From: Gnetum montanum
Lineage: Eukaryota > Streptophyta > Gnetopsida > Gnetales > Gnetaceae
Reading direction: 5' to 3'
Assembly (NCBI GenBank): GCA_015680685.1
Contig: MNCI01009376.1
Coordinates: 324,931 to 388,930 of the forward strand
Length of the DNA: 64,000 nucleotides
Part shown: piece by piece, positions 34,121 through 44,914 of the stretch
Layout: each line of letters begins with the position of its first letter
Numbering within the stretch: the first letter of the stretch is position 1
The notes under the pieces: generated by a model
Told to the model about the DNA's origin: nothing
The model's database searches: none
What the model saw: only the letters and a program-made list of their open reading frames with translations
Position numbers and translations under genes: made by a program

Positions 34121-34976
34121 TGATGAGTACATAGGTTAAATCACAAGCATTCACACATAAGCTGGTTGAACTCTATAGATGTTAAGTCTTCAAGTACATA
34201 GGTTCTAGAAAGTGAAATCTAATTGTTCTAATCATTTTCTTTCTAGTTACACTTGTGAAATGCAAGGGTATGGTTAAGTGTAACTGAGGCATCTAATTTT
34301 TATCATTTTTTATGTTTTATGTTCTTGATGCTTAAAATAAAGGAATGAAGTAATTTTTAATGGCTAATTTCATCTCACTAATTAATATCTAACTAATCCT
34401 AACATAAGTATTGGGTCCCACTTTCCATACACATCCTAAACATGTATAACACTGCTAGGTTACCAAACATTAGCGTTGTTGGGATTACCAAGCATCATGC
34501 ACATGCTCAAAGTGGTCATACTTATGTTCTTAATTAATTACTATTTAGCCTAGCTAACTTAACTTAGCTTAACTTAGCTTAATTACTTGAAAGCATTAAA
34601 TAAAATTACATAAAATGTTAAATGCATAAATAAAATTTTTAATCTAGCCAAAGTGCTGCAAGGCTTATGAGAAACCTCATCTTTATTGTTACACACACTA
34701 TCATGCTTAGGTACAATACTGCTCAACTAAAGATCTGTACACTCAATGACTCTTGTTGCAAGCACTTGGAAAAATATTTTAACTCTAAGGAAGAAAAATT
34801 GCAAGAACTCTACTATGCTATGACAAAACTTATGCTCAAACCATGCATCCAAGTGCTATATTAATAGGTTAGCATACATATTGTGATATCAAATATTTGA
34901 CATTGCTTCTGAGCCCTTCATATTAGGGCTTTACTATTGGATATTTGATATTAGATAAAAAAAATACAATTCAGAA
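34121..34976 (-). repeat. 5' LTR of element B
   Basis: 856 bp, aligned along its whole length with 16819-17685. The end TGATGAGT is intact at 34121; the other end is worn (ATTCAGAA for CTTCATCA). A CTATATTAATAGG at about 34855 is the decayed TATA region on the minus strand. Confidence 0.9.
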
Positions 34977-34981
34977 CTTAT
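34977..34981. repeat. Target site duplication of element B, right copy
   Basis: CTTAT, matching 16814-16818. Confidence 0.85.
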
Positions 34982-35125
34982 CCATGTTCTCATCTTGCCC
35001 ATGTAGTCTTCATTTTGACCTCTCATTGTAGATCTAATTTTCTTAAGTTCTTAAGTTCTCATTATCCACAATAAACATTCTATGTTCTCCATTTTTCTTA
35101 AGGTTTTGACATACCAAAAGGTCAA
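34982..35125 (-). repeat. Copia LTR D, proximal part (start of the LTR)
   Basis: Minus strand: begins near TTGACCTTTTGGTATGTC and includes 'AACATAGAATGTTTATTGTG', which fragment F also has at about 54340-54370. Its left edge adjoins B's target duplication; joined to 16039-16818 it forms one LTR of about 0.92 kb. 'CATCTTGCCCATG.AG' occurs across the junction zone both here and, uninterrupted, in F (about 54245-54262), which confirms the empty-site arrangement. Confidence 0.85.
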
Positions 35126-35450
35126 TAATCTTTCCCTTTTTAGTAAAGTCCAAAACTTAAGAAAAGAGATGAGTAAATTTAAACTTTAAATAATAATAAA
35201 CAATAAAAATACTTAAGATGTATAAATTTCAATGACAGCCAAGGGGAATTGGTAAGATAGAAACATAAGAGCTCAAGCCAATAGGTTTAAGAATAAACAA
35301 GAGATTTCCACAAACTATCTAAGGGCCAACCTAACTATCTATATAGCATACAATTGGCATAAAGTTCACAAACATTTGTCTATACATATACATATCAACT
35401 ATCCATAAAAAATTCTCCCCTTTTTTTGACATCAGCCAAAATGAGGGACC
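35126..35450 (-). other. 3' noncoding end of copia element D
   Basis: Minus strand between the accessory ORF and LTR D. The bases next to the LTR, AAAAAGGGAAAGATTA, are a polypurine tract. Element E has the same region at 45955-46430 (AAAAAGGGGAAGATAG). No coding sequence. Confidence 0.75.
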
Positions 35451-35459
35451 ACTTGAGGA

Positions 35460-37093
35460 CTCTAATTACTAAGCTTAGTGGCATCATTCAAATCCTCATC
35501 AAAAGAAACTATAGCACACGAAGGCTTGTGTGTGTCCTCTTCATTATCATTACTACTAGTACTAGCGTTGAAAACATGTTGCTCATCATCATCATCTAAA
35601 GAAGGTATTTGAACTAAAGTTCTCCGTGGATAGATCTTCCCTTGAAATCAATATGAAGTAAGTGGATCTTATTGAGATGGAGCCTACTATAAGGATTTGG
35701 AAACACCCTCCCTTTGATAAGTGATAGGATTGGTAGGTATTCATTGGGAAGAAGTTTCAAAGATGCTCTCCATGGCCTATTGCTCAAATTTCTGTGGAGC
35801 ATCATCTTGATGATGAGAATTAGGTCTAGGCTACATGGTATCAGGAAGCTCATCCTGGACATGTGCTGGTGGTGCATCAAGCTCCTGTGAATCAAATGCA
35901 TTTCCTAATTCATAAGCCTAGGAAGACTAAGTATCTATTGAATGTTTTGGTGGGGTTAGATAGTCCTCCTAACTATCTAATATAAGAGGAGTAGTGATCT
36001 TCTTAAATTGCTATTCGTCAAGAGGAAGAGTTACTCTAGCTACATTCATTCTCTTACGAAGGTAAGATAGATTCTTCCCAATTGTCCTAATAGCACAAGA
36101 AAAGGGCTTAAGAAACTTCTTTAGAGAAGATCTCATCTAACTACCAACAAATCTAGACCTTCTTAACTAAGAAGAGGCTTGAGATGGTGATGCAGATTCC
36201 TTCTCCCTAGATTTTTGAGGCCTAGTGCTGGGTTATGCTTCTTTCGCATGGGTGGAGCTTCTCTTTACTAAATACTCACCAAGGCTCCTCTCACCTTTAA
36301 GCAAAGGCATGTCAGGAATGTCAACACCTCTCTTTTAGATTAGCAAACTGATGAGGTGAGGATGCTCATATATTCTCTTCTTGATAAGTAAGCTCAACAT
36401 GTCTCGATAAAGAGTATGACCTAAGTCCAAGGATTGTCCTGTGAGAAGGCAATAGAGAACAAATGCTTGGGCTAGTAACAAATAATTATAGCTTCCTCCT
36501 TTTACAATGATATTATATAAAATAATGAGATAGAGGATGGAAGCATCTATGATCATCTGACTCCTAAAAACTCTTCTACTATGTAGAGATATTAACTACC
36601 CAAACAAAGCATCATAAAATTCATCTTGGGAGACAAAAATCACACCATTTGTGAAGATTTCATTCATGGAACGAATGGTGATCCTAAACACATCGACACG
36701 AGAAATCCCGAGAATTGTATTAACTACTTGAGAAGAAACATCAATTAACATACCTCCAATCATGATAGTGAAAGCCTTAACAGAAGCATTTGTAATAACA
36801 ATGTTACTATAAAATTCTCTTATGAGAATTTCAAGCACACAAAAATTCATGGAAATGAGTGAAATCCAATAAAATACTTTTAAAAACTCCCTCAATTCCT
36901 TCTAACAATGCTACTAACAATAAAGAGAGCACTCAGAGATAATAGAGATGGTTCAAATTACCTCAAACTGATGCTCGGCATTAATGGATCTAAATTGTGG
37001 AATATAAGTGCTAGTAGTGCTAGAGAAAGCTCCCTTTAACTTCTTGCTCTTCCTTGGTGGTATCCTTAATGTTGCAACCTTCTTGTGGGCCAT
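35460..37093 (-). pseudogene. Accessory ORF (ORFX) of copia element D, 'putative plant transposon protein'-like
   Basis: The minus-strand ATG at 37093 starts MAHKKVATLRIPP. Near 36895-36596 an open frame has 'LEILIREFYSNIVITNASV' and 'VSSQVVNTILGI'. Near 36556-36335 comes 'LLTGQSLDLGHTL' followed by 'HPHLISLLI'. Together these resemble the domain known as 'putative plant transposon protein' (PF20167 as I recall it): VREFYAN..., FSP..IN..LG, LLY.ILTG..I..G, FP.LIT.L. The tail to about 35460 is acidic and Ser-rich. It aligns along its length with the ORF at 46435-47971. Function unknown. Decayed by stops and frameshifts. Confidence 0.75.
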
Positions 37094-37544
37094 GGATTTT
37101 GAAGCAAAATGCATAACTCATTTTCGTTGATGAAGCTTTGGTCATCTCCCCTTGGTCATTGTTGGCACATTTCAGGCATTTAATGGAGCAAGTTTTGAAA
37201 GGGAAGTCCATTTATCTACTAGTCTGTGAAGTTATTCACTATTAAATAAAATGATTGGTAGAGTGTAAGAAGAGGAAAATCATTGAAAAGAAAGTGGATA
37301 ATGCTTTTCATATTCAAGACACTTAGATAATGAATCTTACAATCTAAGAAAAATTTTAACATTATCATAGCATACAGTCAAATAACATAATCTTGACTTG
37401 AACTTTGAAGCATGGTATGTAACTCTGTGTCATGATAATTGATAAAGTTGCTAGTATCAATGAAGCCAATTGTTGCCATAGTGAAATAATAACTGGTGAA
37501 GCTCTACTTATTAAAAAGAAGTTTTTAGAAAATGCTTTAGGCAT
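37094..37544. other. Junction between element D and the AP2-like pseudogene
   Basis: The first 120 bases continue the region upstream of ORFX in D. The rest has no recognisable feature. No 5' LTR, primer site or gag of D is present, so D is truncated on this side, perhaps where the AP2-like sequence or the LINE came in. Confidence 0.4.
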
Positions 37545-38165
37545 ATGAGTAGTGCACTGAAGGCTTCTTGTGGTGGAAAAAGTAGTAGCAGCCTGCTAGA
37601 TTTGAACACATCTCCATTTCCCTCACCTCTAGCTAGTTCGAGAGTCATGATTAGGTAATTCTTCCCACTTAAAGAAGAGTCCTTTGAATCTGCTATTACA
37701 CAAACTTACCATCCATATGGCCTTTAGTATAGGAAGTTTGGAGTTCCCATGAATAATCCAAAACTTTGCAATGGGGATTTTCTTTTGTCCAGCATTCTAC
37801 TCCAAACTACAAGGAGGAACATGCGTAGACTATGCTCTAAAGGCTCAAAGGTGTATGTTTTATAAGTGCACTAAGTGTTGGGAGTCTTAGATGTGAGCTT
37901 GCAGAAAGCAAGTGTACCTTGCCTTGTAGATGGATTTGATATGGTGCAAGTGGCTACTAGGGTGTATAATAGGGCTACCCATAGATTTAGAGGCCTCAAC
38001 ATAGAAATCAATTTCCATATCCTAGATTATGAAGAAGACTTTAAGTGGATTGGCCATCCAAACAAGGAAGAATTTATTCAAATCCTTTGGCAATAGAGAG
38101 CTGACTATTCTAAACAAAAACCAACTTCGATCCCAAAATATATGCAAGTGTGAAACATGTTGAGT
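37545..38165 (+). pseudogene. APETALA2/TOE-like transcription factor, intronless pseudogene fragment
   Basis: From an ATG at 37545 one frame runs about 100 codons: Ser-rich start, 'SLLDLNTSPFPSP', 'SSRVMIR*FFPL' (the (T)RQ(F/L)FP word of euAP2 proteins) and 'TTRRNMRRLCSKGSKV' (compare the basic RRGPRSRSSQYRGV start of AP2 repeat 1). After a frame slip come 'FYKCTKCWES' and 'RKQVYL'. After another, 'GFDMVQVATRVYNRATHRFRG' (shown in pieces: GFDMVQVATR, VYNRATHRFRG), 'INFHILDYEEDFK' and 'NKEEFIQILWQ'. This is AP2 repeat 1 of the AP2/TOE class, a DNA-binding domain. A possible start of repeat 2 ('IPKYMQV') follows. No introns interrupt repeat 1, though introns do in plant AP2 genes, so it is probably a processed copy. 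Confidence 0.85.
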
Positions 38166-38640
38166 TTGTGTTGGATTTGTAAATTGGTGGTGCATCCTGC
38201 TCATTGCGTATAATGAATATTGAAGCACCACCTAATGATAGGCTGCAAGGAGCTTGGAAATCCTTTGATTCCAATATTAATAATAAAGGTTTCAAGCTAA
38301 CTAGAAAAAATGCTACCACGAGAAATGAAAAAAAATGAAGATGGGCAATTGTAGTGATTCCATTCCTTCATGGGTGTTAACTATTTTGTCCGAAGGGTTC
38401 ACTGCAGGCATCATGTCTTATTTCATAATTGCTCCACTGGTTGTGATCACTCTAAGAAGTGGATGATTTGTGAATTAAAAATACAGTTAGTGGAAAATAA
38501 TGGTCATTGACAGATTCAATGGTGGGGTTGTTAAGGTGAGCTACCAACTGGAGAAGAAAATCTTAGAACGAAAGGTAGGGATTGTTGGGGGAAGGGTGGT
38601 TGGCTTGTTAAGGTGAGGTACAAACTAGAGAAGAAAACTT
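38166..38640 (+). other. Stretch between the AP2-like pseudogene and the LINE 3' end
   Basis: It may hold the worn C-terminal part of the AP2-like sequence, but no motif is convincing. A short direct repeat is present: 'GTTAAGGTGAG' with 'CTAGAGAAGAAAA' or 'CTGGAGAAGAAAA' at about 38530 and 38610. Confidence 0.4.
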
Positions 38641-38899
38641 TAAAGCCAAATCCTTAATAGAGTCCAAAGTTGTGAGATGACTCCCTAATCACCTACAACA
38701 AGACAAAAGCTTATTGCACCCCCTGGAATAAAAGCTAAGAAAAGAAACCAAAACAAGCAATTTCAAAAGAGAAACCATTTAAGAAAAAGTAAATATCATT
38801 GGTAAAGCCTAGTTCTTAGCATTGAAGTTGAACATTACTAGCAATAGAGAATTTCATTCCATAGTCAAATTTAATGTAACTGGTGTTTTGATACTAGAT

Positions 38900-39140
38900 G
38901 ACATTTCCAAACAAAGAAAATAATCTCAAATAAGAGGATTTTCCAGGCATTTTGAAGGTGTTTCTTAACATAGTCATCTTTGAAGATACATAGAGGAAAA
39001 TCAACATAATGGTTAAGAATAAAAGCTTGGAAAGATTGACACCACTTCCAAATTTTTCAAGAGAATGAGCAATCCAAAAATACATGCAAAAAAGAGTCAT
39101 CGGCTTGGCAAATGGTGCATGTAAGGCAATCAACTCCTAA
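38900..39140 (-). pseudogene. LINE ORF2 C-terminal zinc finger (zf-RVT type)
   Basis: Minus-strand frame: 'CLTCTICQADDSFLHVF' then 'LDCSFS*KIWKW'. This is the C-x2-C...H-x-(F/L)-x-x-C...(I/V)W layout of the zinc-binding domain that follows RT in plant LINEs. One TGA stop interrupts it. Confidence 0.75.
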
Positions 39141-39899
39141 GTGAAGCCTATGTCTAATGGGTAGACCTTGATAAATCATGGACCAAAAAAAGAAACAGTA
39201 CTTAGGTTGGGCCTTGGAAGTTCAAACACAATGAAAAATAGCTTTTTAATGGTGATCCTTAAGATGCATACTCCATCTTCTATTTAAAGTGGAGAGTTGG
39301 AATTCTTGCACATGAAACCAATATTTGGATTTAAAAATGTGTAAAGAACATAGAGGGGAACCATTAGGGCAAAACCACTCATCATACCAAGGATTATTAT
39401 TATGCAACTTAGGAATACTAAAGTTGGAGAGAACATGCTCAATGTGCTGGCAAATAAGAGTATCTTGTCTTTGAAACCCCCATTTAACTTTGGCATGTTG
39501 TTAAGATAGGGTAGTAGAATCATTCCTAATAGTAAATAATTGAGCAACATATGGAGATTGTGATCAACAAAAAAATTGTCTTGATGAGAGAATTCATCAT
39601 AAAGATAACCCAAACTCTTTTTAAAAATATGAGACCACCAAATTAAGTGCATTGACAAAGAGTTCAAACTTATCTAGGAAGGTTTCCATTGCAAAAAGCC
39701 TTTAAGTTTACTATAACACCACCAAATTTTCTTGAACAAGAAAGAACCTATAATCTTTTGAGAACCTCCACTAATGATCCAATTTCTCTAATGATTTTTT
39801 TTCCATCTATGGTGATTACCAAGACGAGAAATGTTATTCCTATAAAGGATCTTGTAAGCTTTATCTCCTTCTATATAGCAAGTGATCCACTTGATGGCC

Positions 39900-40920
39900 A
39901 AGAGAATACTTTGGTGCTCAATAGAGACAAATTGAGAAAAGTGTCATTTGAAAATTAGTTATAATAAGATCCTTTCCTTCTCATGGAAGAGAGATACCTC
40001 TTAACCTCATATATTCATTGTGAGATCTAAAAATAGCTCCTAGAGTGTCAACAGCTAGGATAAAAAGATAAGGAGCTAAAGGGCATCCTTGTCGTACTGA
40101 TTTTGAAGCTCAATAACCATTTATATAAATAACTGAAGAGGCCTCTGACAAAACTAGATTGATATGTCTATCAAAAACAGTACCTACGTTATGATGTTTA
40201 ACTATACTTCTTAAAAAGGACCAATCAAGCATGTCATAAGCTTTACCAAAATCGAGCTTAAGAAGAATGAAATTTGGATTAGTGGAAGAAGCCCAATGCA
40301 AGCCCTCAATAGCAACAATGACATTGTCTAAAATATACCTACCTTGAACAAAACCAGTTTGCTCTTTGCTTATGAGCTGAGGAAGAAAAGGTTTTAATTT
40401 ATTAGCTATAGCTTTAGCAATAATTTTGTAGATAACATTTTAAAAAGTGATAGTGAACTAGTTTCTAATGCGCATACAATCTCTTAACTTGGGTAGAAGC
40501 TTAATAATACCAACATTGATCAATTTTCCAAAGGAACCTTTTCTAAGGGCTTCCTTATACACACTATAGATAGTATCTTGAAGAGTAGGCCAAAATTTCT
40601 TTAAAAATTTTTTAGGAAGACCATCCATACCAAGGGATTTGCCATCGTGGAGTTTTTGAAGAGCTTTACCAAGATCTTGTTTAGAAAGAAGAGAAGTATC
40701 ACCAAATATGGAATGATTAAAAGGAGTAATAACTTCTAAGAAAGTATTAACTATAGTGGGATCAATAGCTTCTTTTCAAAAAATTCAAGAGTAGAATTCA
40801 AAGAAAACCCGTAGAATGTCAATCTTGGAGATAAAGATATTATCATCAACTTGAATAGCTGGGATTTTAGGAGATGGGTTTCTCCCTTTGAGGAGACAAA
40901 AAATCCTTTTGTAGCCTAGT
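39900..40920 (-). pseudogene. LINE ORF2 reverse transcriptase remnant
   Basis: Minus strand, nearly one frame: 'GMDGLPKKFLKKFW', 'INVGIIKLLPKL', 'NVIYKIIAKAIANKLKPFL', 'ISKEQTGFVQGRYILDN', 'FILLKLDFGKAYDMLDW' and 'VRQGCPLAPYLFILAVD'. These are the ordered RT motifs of plant L1 elements. The catalytic (F/Y)ADD box near 39933-39958 is lost: the frame reads 'TNFQMTLFS', consistent with a one-base deletion in TTTGCAGATGAC-like sequence. The enzyme would copy LINE RNA at the nicked target. Confidence 0.92.
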
Positions 40921-41299
40921 CACCCATGTGGAGCTAAGAAAGATGGATGCAAAGGTAAGCGCCTCTAGCTTCATGGTGATCCATTATATGAATGTTCCCC
41001 TTAATAATTTGCAAGTGATAGATTGAGCCTCAATAGCTTCACCTCTATTAATGATGTTTTGTAATAAGGAGATTTCCTTATGAAGGTTGGACTTATGAGA
41101 ATTTAGTCTTGAGGCCACCAATTTATCCACATGTTTGGAAAACCACTGGAGGCAAGTACAAGCATTAGTCCACCAATCAATCCAATCATCTTCTCCAAGG
41201 GGTTTAGAATGTAGATTCCATATGTGCATCAATAAATAGTAAAAGAAGTTGTTATGAAGAAAGGCAATGTAAAAAATATAAAGGTCATTAGAAGAGTGG

Positions 41300-42051
41300 G
41301 AGCAACCAGAGAGAGAAAAAGACCAATGAATAGGATAATAATTTGATAGAACCTAGGTATAATCTACTTAAATAGGAGCACTGTTGGTGGTAATAAATTG
41401 AATAGAAGCATTCATAGATAGGTAAACGTGATCCAACCTAGAAGAAATGTAAGAGTTTCCATATCTAGAATTGCTTTAAGTAAACCAATTAGAAGTGCTA
41501 GAAGAGGGGTAGTTTCCATTAGCTTCTTGAAAATTCAATTTGTTCTTCAAAAAAAGCCAAATAAAAAGCTCCTTATTATCTAAACCACCTCTCTGTCCTC
41601 CAAATTGATCCTTTGGATGCTAGATCACATTAAAGTCTCCTATGATGATCCAATTAGCTATGGGAAAGTTGTGCCTGAGCCAATTTCAGAAAAGCTTTTG
41701 ATCATTCAGAGTACAAGGAGCATAAATGGAAATGATCCCTAGGATTTCATTAGCATACTATAACTAAACCCAATAACAATGCCCTAAATTATCACGACTA
41801 TGATCAATAATAGAATCCTATCACTTATTGTGAAGAAGAATTATAGCTTCCCCTTTACCATGTTCATGGTGAGAGGAGACATAATAACTATTGGGAAAAA
41901 TACTCTTACAATAGGTTTGAAGATGAAATCCTTAGATTTTAACTTCTTGAATACAAACAACATCAAGGGAATGCCTACGAATATAATCTAAGACTATATA
42001 TCTTCTACAAAGATCCAAGAGTCCCCTAACATTCCATGAGTAACACTTCAT
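41300..42051 (-). pseudogene. LINE ORF2 apurinic-like endonuclease remnant
   Basis: The minus-strand ATG at 42051 gives 'MKCYSWNVRGLLDLCRR' and 'DVVCIQEVKI'. Further on is 'FPIANWIIIGDFNVI' and 'RLDHVYLS' near 41430. WNVRGL, QE(T/V)K, GDFN and the RxD segment are the endonuclease/exonuclease/phosphatase family motifs. The final SDH motif is not readable. It would nick the target DNA for target-primed reverse transcription. Confidence 0.9.
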
Positions 42052-42099
42052 TGTGTTTGTAAAGATGAAGGAGGATCCCCCTCAACTAGTAAAGCGTAA

Positions 42100-43240
42100 A
42101 AGAATTCCTAACCTAAAAGCTATTTACTAAAGGATGACAAGCACTTGTTCTTCTACTAGTAGTCTAATTACCATTAGCAACAATGGGAGATCAATGCCCT
42201 TTAGGGAAATCACTAAATATAGGATTATCTTGTGTGACTGAGGCATAATATTTCTAGGTAACTTGCTCCCAGCCACTAGTAGCATCTGTTGGGGCCCCTT
42301 CTTGGTTAAGAGGAGTCTTAGTAACATCAGTATCCTCAATATTCATATCCTCAGCATTTGACATCTTGGGGTCTAAAGAAAAAGGGTTAGCCAAGCACAC
42401 CTCAATAGTATCATTACCCATATCCTTAGATATATTTTTATCTTTTAATTCTTTACTAACCTATTTTGCTAAAATTCGCTCGACTTTAATCTTGGCCAAT
42501 AACTTTGAACATTGAGCTTTTCGATGGTTATGATGAAGACAATAATAACAATAATTTGGAAGCATAAGATATGAAATTTTTTGAATAAAAGTCCTTCCCT
42601 TGACATTAAATTCCAGTGAGTTAGGATGTGGCTTTTGCATGTCACTTTTAACACACATTTGCTAAGTTGGCCTCAAACGAAAACCTGAGAAGGACTTCAT
42701 ACCAATGACCTCCCCAACCTACGTAGCAAGAATGTCAACATGGGAAGAAAAATGAGAAGGGAGCCCTAGAAATTCTATCCAAACTGGAAAAATACTTTTA
42801 CTCTCTTTTCTGGGGTCAAAATCCTCCTTCCAAGGTCGAAGCACTAAAAAGGATCCATAGACGTCCCAAATTGATTATTGTTTCAAGAAATCTACCATAG
42901 CCATAGTTTGAAAAGCAAAAAGAAAAAACCCTCTAGTAAGATTAGAAGCCAAGGTTAATCTAATGTTATGAGGCTTCCAGAATTTTTTGGCCCATTCCTA
43001 AAAAACTAAGGTAGGAGGAATCTTGGTAGTAAAAAAATTGATAAAACCGATTACATAAAGATGGGTAAAGGTTTGAACAGTTTGATCAAAGATGTATTTA
43101 GGGAAGTCAAACCATAAAAAATTGTCATTATCATCCATTTTAGTAGTATTGTCAATGGGTTGCAAATCATTGTTGGAGGAGTCCATTATTTTACTTTTTT
43201 TCCCTCCAACATTAGAGAAAGAAGAGATAATTTGGGTCAT
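42100..43240 (-). pseudogene. LINE ORF1 remnant (DUF4283 plus zinc knuckle)
   Basis: Minus strand from an ATG at 43240 or 43184. Near 42990-42690 is the DUF4283-like part: 'IRLTLASNLTRGFFLFAF', 'VYGSFLVLRPWKEDFD' and 'FPVWIEFLGLPSHF'. Near 42570-42490 is the zinc knuckle 'LPNYCYYCLHHNHRKAQC' (C-x2-C-x4-H-x4-C, all four ligands kept). ORF1 proteins bind the LINE RNA. Acidic spacer follows down to ORF2. Stops and frame slips present. Confidence 0.88.
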
Positions 43241-43300
43241 GTAGACTTGTTGGGCCCTAGCCCAACTACTTTAGGGAATTAGAGTAAAGAATGTATTAAG

Positions 43301-43920
43301 AAAAAGAAAAATAGAAATAAAAAGGAACAAACACACCAGGATGCCAGAAGAAAAATCCATAATAGACTAGTATTTATAGCAACAGACAATTCTTGGAGCC
43401 ACTAGCTGCCATAGTCCCTAACACAATAGTAAGAAACCTTACCGTCCATCAAAATTGTGGACAAAAGTGAAGAAGAACCCTCGATCGTGATCCTATGAAC
43501 CTTGCCATAGAACTAGAGTGGTAAAGCCTTGATAGCTAAACCCTTTTACCAATTGGCCTTCACACAAAAAAATCCTCAAAGTGGCAAAAACCCTCAAAGC
43601 TTAGGCAACCCACAATAGCAATGTCAACAACATCCACTAACATGGATCACAGAGCTTCCACCCAAACATCATCAACCTTGCAAGCCTTGCCATTTGCAAA
43701 TGAACTTGTGAATGTGAACTCGAAGTAAAGATCGCAACCCTGAGAAGCCATCATATTGTAACCTCGAGAAGCCCAATGGCTACAATCACAATAAGGGATT
43801 TTTTGATAGGAAAAGATTTTTGGAAGACTTATACAGGAATATAAGGTCGTTGCATGAAGATGATGCATGGGATGGTTAAAGAGGTGTTTTTGTTTATACA
43901 TGAAGCCCTATAATTTTTGC
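43301..43920. other. Unassigned stretch between LINE and polygalacturonase pseudogene
   Basis: The LINE 5' end is probably in the first 100 or so bases. A minus-strand frame at 43647-43901 (84 codons) includes 'FTSSFANGKACKVDDVWVEAL' in a Cys/Trp-containing context, but I do not recognise it. The N-terminal part of the polygalacturonase copy would be expected here on the + strand and is not readable. Confidence 0.4.
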
Positions 43921-43924
43921 AAAT

Positions 43925-44735
43925 AATAACATCTCAAGCCCATAACATTCAAAGGTTGATGAAGTGGCACAACCACTATTCAGGTAGATGGCACCATGAA
44001 TGCTCTGGGGATGATGAGAACAACAAACTCAGTTAAGCATGAACAAAATTGAAAAATGTTTTACAATGTTGTGGGCCTCACCATTAAGGGAAAGGGCATA
44101 TTTGAAATGCATGGTCAATAGTAATGGGCATGCAGGTGAGTTGAAATAGTGCTTACACGCTCCCATGATTCTCACTCTATAAAATTGCAATAATGCACAA
44201 ATCAATGACATTACTATGCTCAACAGTCAGCAAGTGCACCTCAACATTCAAGACTTCAAAATTATGAACATCTTCCATATCACCATCATTGCTCCCAAGG
44301 AAAGCCCTAACACCGACAACATTCACATCAACGAGTCATTGGGTTTTACCATGTTCAACTCCAAAATCGACATTGGCAACATTCATGTGTTAATAGTCAT
44401 CAAAAACTTTGTCATCTATGTTAATAAAGTTGACTATGGCCTTGGAAGTTTGGAAGAGAGAGGATCAATGATGATGGTGTCAAACATGGTGGTGGTGGTG
44501 GAATGTCATATGATGGGCATCACCAATGGAGCAAGGATAAAGATGTGGCAAGGTGAAGCAACCAGAGCTAGTGGCATAATATTCTTGAACTTGGTTATGA
44601 AGGATGTGTAAAACCCCATCTTAATCAATTAGTTCTACTATAACATGGCTACCTCAAGCACATGCTATCCTAGTGCTAATAAGTTTCCATCCAACATGAA
44701 GATTAGCAATGTAACTTTCAGCAACATTTAGGGTA
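43925..44735 (+). pseudogene. Polygalacturonase (GH28) pseudogene fragment
   Basis: Ordered matches to plant pectin-degrading polygalacturonase: 'HLKPITFKG', 'SGTTTIQVDGTM', 'VVGLTIKGKGIFEMHG', 'CNNAQINDITMLNSQQVHLN', then in the open frame 44216-44611 'ITIIAPKESPNTDNIHI', 'SKIDIGNIHVLIVI' (the catalytic GDDC is now G-N-I-H), 'GLGSLEERGSMMMVSNM' and 'NGARIKMWQGEATRASGI'. It ends with 'MKDV*NPILIN' and 'MKISNVTFSNI'. The GHG(I)SIGS segment is shortened to 'GLGSL' by a small deletion, removing the catalytic His. No introns are seen over about 270 codons, suggesting a processed copy. Confidence 0.92.
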
Positions 44736-44914
44736 TAGTACATCTAAAGTAAGCCATGCAATTGTGCAATTAGCATGCAAAATTTGAGTTGAAAGGCTAC
44801 ACACAATCAAAACTAACTTGGAGAAAATAAACCTAATCCAATTTCATGGAATGAGCTAATTCAATAGGCTTGTCTATAATTCTTTGATCCAATTGCACAA
44901 CTTTTGTGGATCAA
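44736..44914. other. Spacer between polygalacturonase pseudogene and element E
   Basis: No feature recognised. The bases next to E's 3' LTR (ATCAA) do not match those beyond its 5' LTR, so no target duplication is visible. Confidence 0.4.

Larger units (their letters stand above)
16819..34976 (-). mobile_element. Ty3/gypsy element B (OTA, Athila/Tat-like), interrupted by element A
   Basis: Read on the minus strand: 5' LTR 34976-34121, primer site 34120-34101, gag from about 33942, protease/RT/RNase H/integrase from about 31420 to 27990, a long 3' noncoding part, polypurine tract 17692-17686, and 3' LTR 17685-16819. The noncoding part is interrupted by A at 19142-27421. Without A the element is about 9.9 kb. 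Order, primer site, LTR ends and the CTTAT duplication all agree. It is inactive: every domain carries stops and frameshifts. It sits inside copia LTR D. Confidence 0.93.
38641..43300 (-). mobile_element. L1-type LINE retrotransposon, decayed
   Basis: Minus strand order: 5' region, ORF1 (about 43240-42100), ORF2 from ATG 42051 with endonuclease, RT and C-terminal zinc finger to about 38900, then a 3' end with 'GGGGGTGCAATAAGC' and 'TTTTGTCTTGTTGTA' near 38715-38690, typical of plant L1 3' ends. No long poly(A) is left and no target duplication was found. It is close to full length. Confidence 0.9.

Noticed and set aside
39284-39667. A 127-codon minus-strand frame considered as a separate membrane protein
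   Set aside because: It lies inside LINE ORF2 between RT and the zinc finger and is best explained as ORF2 coding sequence in a shifted frame.
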